Shown piece after piece: positions 6,117 through 7,976 of a DNA stretch of 7,976 nt. The notes under the pieces were generated by a model. That model ran no database searches. It was not told where the DNA came from and was given only the letters and a program-made list of their open reading frames with translations. The position numbers and the translations under genes are program-made. The stretch is from Comamonadaceae bacterium (GTDB lineage Bacteria; Pseudomonadota; Gammaproteobacteria; Burkholderiales; Burkholderiaceae_C): the NCBI GenBank assembly GCA_947371775.1, contig CANBQX010000090.1, forward strand, positions 1 to 7,976, written 5' to 3'. Each line of letters begins with the position of its first letter. Positions within the stretch are counted from its first letter, which is position 1.

Positions 6117-6519
6117 TCCAAGCAATTCCCCCAATACCGTAGCAGCCGCCTGGTCTGACTCGGTGCTGAGTACCTCTTTTGCCCGTCCTAGCGTCATGCA
6201 GCTCACGCTCAAGGACAAGGCCGCATTGCATTCCGCCTACATCTCAGCCTTCAAGGACGGCGGCCTTTTCAGTGTGTCCAGCCGTGAGTATTCGCTGGGC
6301 GACGAGCTGTACGTGCTGCTGACCCTGCCAGACGATCCCCAGCGCTACGCCATAGCGGGCATCGTGGCTTGGATCACTCCCGCCAATTCCCAGCACGGGC
6401 GCTCGCAAGGAGTGGGCATCCGCTTTCCTGCCGACCAAAGTGCCGCACCGGTCAAGCGCAAGATCGAAGAAATGCTGGAGCAGTTTTCTGAGACTGACCG
6501 CCGCAACCAGACCATCTGA
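6106..6519 (+). CDS. pilZ: Type IV pilus assembly protein PilZ (PilZ domain)
   Basis: A 137-residue single-domain PilZ protein. In Pseudomonas and Xanthomonas, PilZ is needed for type IV pilus biogenesis and contacts the PilB assembly ATPase and the EAL protein FimX. The PilZ domain covers about 30-125: AYISAFKDGGLFSVSS (44-59), YSLGDELYVLLTLPDD (62-77), YAIAGIVAWITPAN (81-94) and QGVGIRFPAD (101-110) match the original PilZ group. The c-di-GMP-binding RxxxR motif before the barrel is absent (the region reads LTLKDKAALH), and the D/N-x-S-x-x-G motif is replaced by KDGGLFSVS. As in founder PilZ proteins, direct c-di-GMP binding is therefore not expected. An N-terminal tail of about 28 Ser/Asn/Ala-rich residues precedes the domain. 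It sits between holB and tatD, the same order as in Pseudomonas aeruginosa, which supports pilZ rather than a generic PilZ-domain protein. Confidence 0.9.
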   Translation: MALNPSNSPNTVAAAWSDSVLSTSFARPSVMQLTLKDKAALHSAYISAFKDGGLFSVSSREYSLGDELYVLLTLPDDPQRYAIAGIVAWITPANSQHGRSQGVGIRFPADQSAAPVKRKIEEMLEQFSETDRRNQTI

Positions 6520-6534
6520 CTGCTGCCTGACCTG

Positions 6535-7329
6535 ATGTTTACCGACTCCCACTGCCACCTCAATTTTCCTGAGCTCAAAAGCGAACTTTCCGCGATTCGA
6601 GAGGCCATGGCGCAGGCGCAAGTGAGTCGCGCTTTGTGCATCTGCACGACATTGGAAGAGTTTTCGGATGTGCACGGATTGGCCTTGGAGCACGACAATT
6701 TTTGGGCTACTGCCGGTGTGCATCCGGACAACGAGGGCGTTGCAGAGCCCACCTTGGACGACTTGCTCAAGCGTGGCTCATTGCCCCGTGTGGTGGCCAT
6801 TGGCGAAACGGGTTTGGATTACTACCGACTCAATGGCCGCACCGTGGCGGATATGGAGTGGCAGCGCATGCGGTTTCGCACCCATATCCGGGCGGCGCAG
6901 TTGCTGAAAAAGCCTTTGGTTATCCATACCCGCAGCGCCTCGCAGGACACGCTTGCGATTTTGCGCGAGGAGGGGGAAGACGCTCGCGCAACGGCTGCGG
7001 GTGGCGTTTTTCACTGCTTTACCGAAAGCGCAGCTGTGGCGGAGGCCGCGCTCGAGCTGGGGTTTTACATCTCCTTTTCTGGCATCTTGACCTTCAAAAG
7101 CGCGCAAGATTTGCGTGAAGTCGCCAGCTGGGTGCCGATGGATCGGATGTTGATTGAGACGGACAGCCCCTACTTGGCACCTATGCCGCACCGGGGGAAA
7201 ACCAACAATCCGTCGTATGTGCCTTTGGTGGCCCAGCAAATTGCCACGCTGCGGGGCTGCAGCGTGGAAGACATTGCAATCGCCACGAGCGCCAATTTCA
7301 CCCGTCTTTTTTCAGGTGTGAGCGCATGA
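6535..7329 (+). CDS. TatD-family metal-dependent hydrolase / deoxyribonuclease
   Basis: A 264-residue TIM-barrel amidohydrolase-fold protein of the TatD/YcfH group. Characterised members are Mg2+-dependent 3'-5' exonucleases acting on single-stranded DNA or RNA, or take part in DNA repair. Expected metal ligands are all visible: the first-strand HxH in DSHCHL (His6, His8), Glu91 in GETGLDYY (90-97), His131 in VIHTR, His160 in FHCFTES and Asp210 in ETDSPYLAP (208-216). The PHRGKTNNPSYVP segment (218-230) is another family signature. Length matches. The ATG at 6535 lies 15 bases after the pilZ stop, without a clear Shine-Dalgarno. The position next to holB and pilZ suggests the YcfH branch (beside holB in E. 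coli too). The last four bases overlap the ankyrin gene (ATGA). Role beyond nuclease activity is uncertain. Confidence 0.93.
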   Translation: MFTDSHCHLNFPELKSELSAIREAMAQAQVSRALCICTTLEEFSDVHGLALEHDNFWATAGVHPDNEGVAEPTLDDLLKRGSLPRVVAIGETGLDYYRLNGRTVADMEWQRMRFRTHIRAAQLLKKPLVIHTRSASQDTLAILREEGEDARATAAGGVFHCFTESAAVAEAALELGFYISFSGILTFKSAQDLREVASWVPMDRMLIETDSPYLAPMPHRGKTNNPSYVPLVAQQIATLRGCSVEDIAIATSANFTRLFSGVSA

Positions 7330-7388
7330 TTTTATTAAGAAATCACTTTAAAAAACTTCTTTATCTTGTTGTTTTATTTATGTTTCCG
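7326..7388 (+). other. AT-rich start of the ankyrin gene
   Basis: These 63 bases contain 13 G or C (about 21%), against clearly GC-rich coding sequence on both sides. They use codons that are rare in this window, such as TTA (three times), AGA and CTT (three times), to encode the signal peptide. Low structure at the start of a coupled gene for an exported protein is one explanation; a promoter or a binding site for a DNA-bridging protein is another. Confidence 0.6.
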
Positions 7389-7970
7389 GCCTTTGGCGGC
7401 TCTTACGATGATTTCTTCAAAGCCGTTCAGCAGGACGACGCTTCCAAGGTCAAACAACTGCTCCAACGCGGCTTTGACGTCAATACCGTGGGGCCCGCGG
7501 GCTTACCAGCCTTGCTGATCTCGGTGCGCCAGCCGTCACCCAAGGTCTTGGCTGTTTTGGTCGATGCCAGGGGGCTTCAGGCCGAAGTTCGCAATGACAA
7601 GGACGAAAGTGCATTGATGCTGGCCGCGTTGGCAGGCATGCGCGATGTGTGCGAGCGCCTGATTTCCAGAGACGCGGACGTCAATAAAACCGGTTGGACA
7701 CCTTTGCATTACGCCGCGACCGGTGGGCACGCGCCAGTCATACGGTTGTTGCTGGAGCACTATGCTTATGTGGACGCGGAGTCGCCGAACCAAACCACGC
7801 CGTTGATGATGGCGGCCATGTATGGAAACGCAGCAAGCGTGGCCATGTTGCTGGATGCTGGTGCCGATAGCTCGCTGCGCAACGCTGCAGGTTTGAGTGC
7901 CTTGGACTTTGCGCAGCAGGGTCAACGTATGGATTCGTACAACGTGCTGGCCAAGCGTTTGAAGCCTTGA
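7326..7970 (+). CDS. Exported ankyrin-repeat protein
   Basis: A 214-residue protein with an N-terminal export signal and an ankyrin-repeat body. The signal has a basic start (RNHFKK, 5-10), a hydrophobic core (LLYLVVLFMFPAF, 11-23) and a likely cleavage near residues 24-26 before SYDDFF. About five to six repeats follow: 27-57 (FFKAVQQDDASKVKQLLQRG, degenerate cap), 58-91 (divergent), 92-122 (SALMLAALAGMRDVCERLI), 124-155 (WTPLHYAATGGHAPVIRLLL, nearly consensus), 157-189 (TTPLMMAAMYGNAASVAMLL) and a partial repeat from 190. Ankyrin repeats bind partner proteins; no catalytic domain is present, so it probably acts as a periplasmic adaptor or inhibitor. There is no lipobox Cys. The start overlaps the tatD stop by four bases (ATGA), so translation is probably coupled. 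The first 63 bases are about 21% GC, unlike anything else in the window. Confidence 0.87.
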   Translation: MILLRNHFKKLLYLVVLFMFPAFGGSYDDFFKAVQQDDASKVKQLLQRGFDVNTVGPAGLPALLISVRQPSPKVLAVLVDARGLQAEVRNDKDESALMLAALAGMRDVCERLISRDADVNKTGWTPLHYAATGGHAPVIRLLLEHYAYVDAESPNQTTPLMMAAMYGNAASVAMLLDAGADSSLRNAAGLSALDFAQQGQRMDSYNVLAKRLKP

Positions 7971-7976
7971 GGGCTG

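Noticed and set aside
1..7976. CRISPR array, tRNA, rRNA, insertion sequence or attachment site
   Set aside because: I saw no regularly spaced repeats, no tRNA-like cloverleaf, no transposase motifs and no terminal inverted repeats; nearly all sequence is accounted for by the nine and a part genes listed.

Overview
The window looks like chromosomal housekeeping sequence from a GC-rich betaproteobacterium, most likely order Burkholderiales and probably Comamonadaceae-like. That placement is inferred from GC-rich codon use, the style of the protein sequences, and the mltG-tmk-holB-pilZ-tatD gene order. I see no rRNA, tRNA, CRISPR array, insertion sequence, phage gene or integrase. The DNA is almost fully coding. 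The only non-coding gaps over 50 bases lie around the single minus-strand gene.

Left block, plus strand, 1-2736: the 3' end of aroQ (type II 3-dehydroquinase) is followed by a FrnE/DsbA-like thioredoxin-fold oxidoreductase, a short-chain dehydrogenase/reductase and a major facilitator superfamily exporter. The last three are packed stop-to-start (TAA directly followed by GTG, then a one-base TAG/GTG junction), so they are probably co-transcribed and perhaps translationally coupled. A shared job in handling or exporting small molecules is possible but unproven.

Middle, 2737-3393: a minus-strand gene for a cytosolic protein of about 170 residues that I do not recognise. It converges on the MFS gene over a 30-base gap with a GC-rich hairpin, and it diverges from mltG over about 114 bases holding a likely mltG ribosome binding site and a tentative promoter.

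Right block, plus strand, 3394-7970: mltG (peptidoglycan endolytic transglycosylase), tmk (dTMP kinase), holB (clamp-loader delta prime), pilZ (type IV pilus PilZ, non-canonical), tatD (metal-dependent deoxyribonuclease) and an exported ankyrin-repeat protein. Three of the junctions overlap (tmk/holB 4 bases, holB/pilZ 11 bases, tatD/ankyrin 4 bases), which marks an operon. The mltG-tmk-holB-pilZ-tatD order is known from other Proteobacteria such as Pseudomonas. It joins cell-wall chain termination, dTTP supply, replisome assembly, pilus biogenesis and DNA repair.

I did not find a clearly new system. The points most worth a second look are the unrecognised minus-strand gene, the exported ankyrin protein coupled to tatD, and the strikingly AT-rich start of that ankyrin gene.
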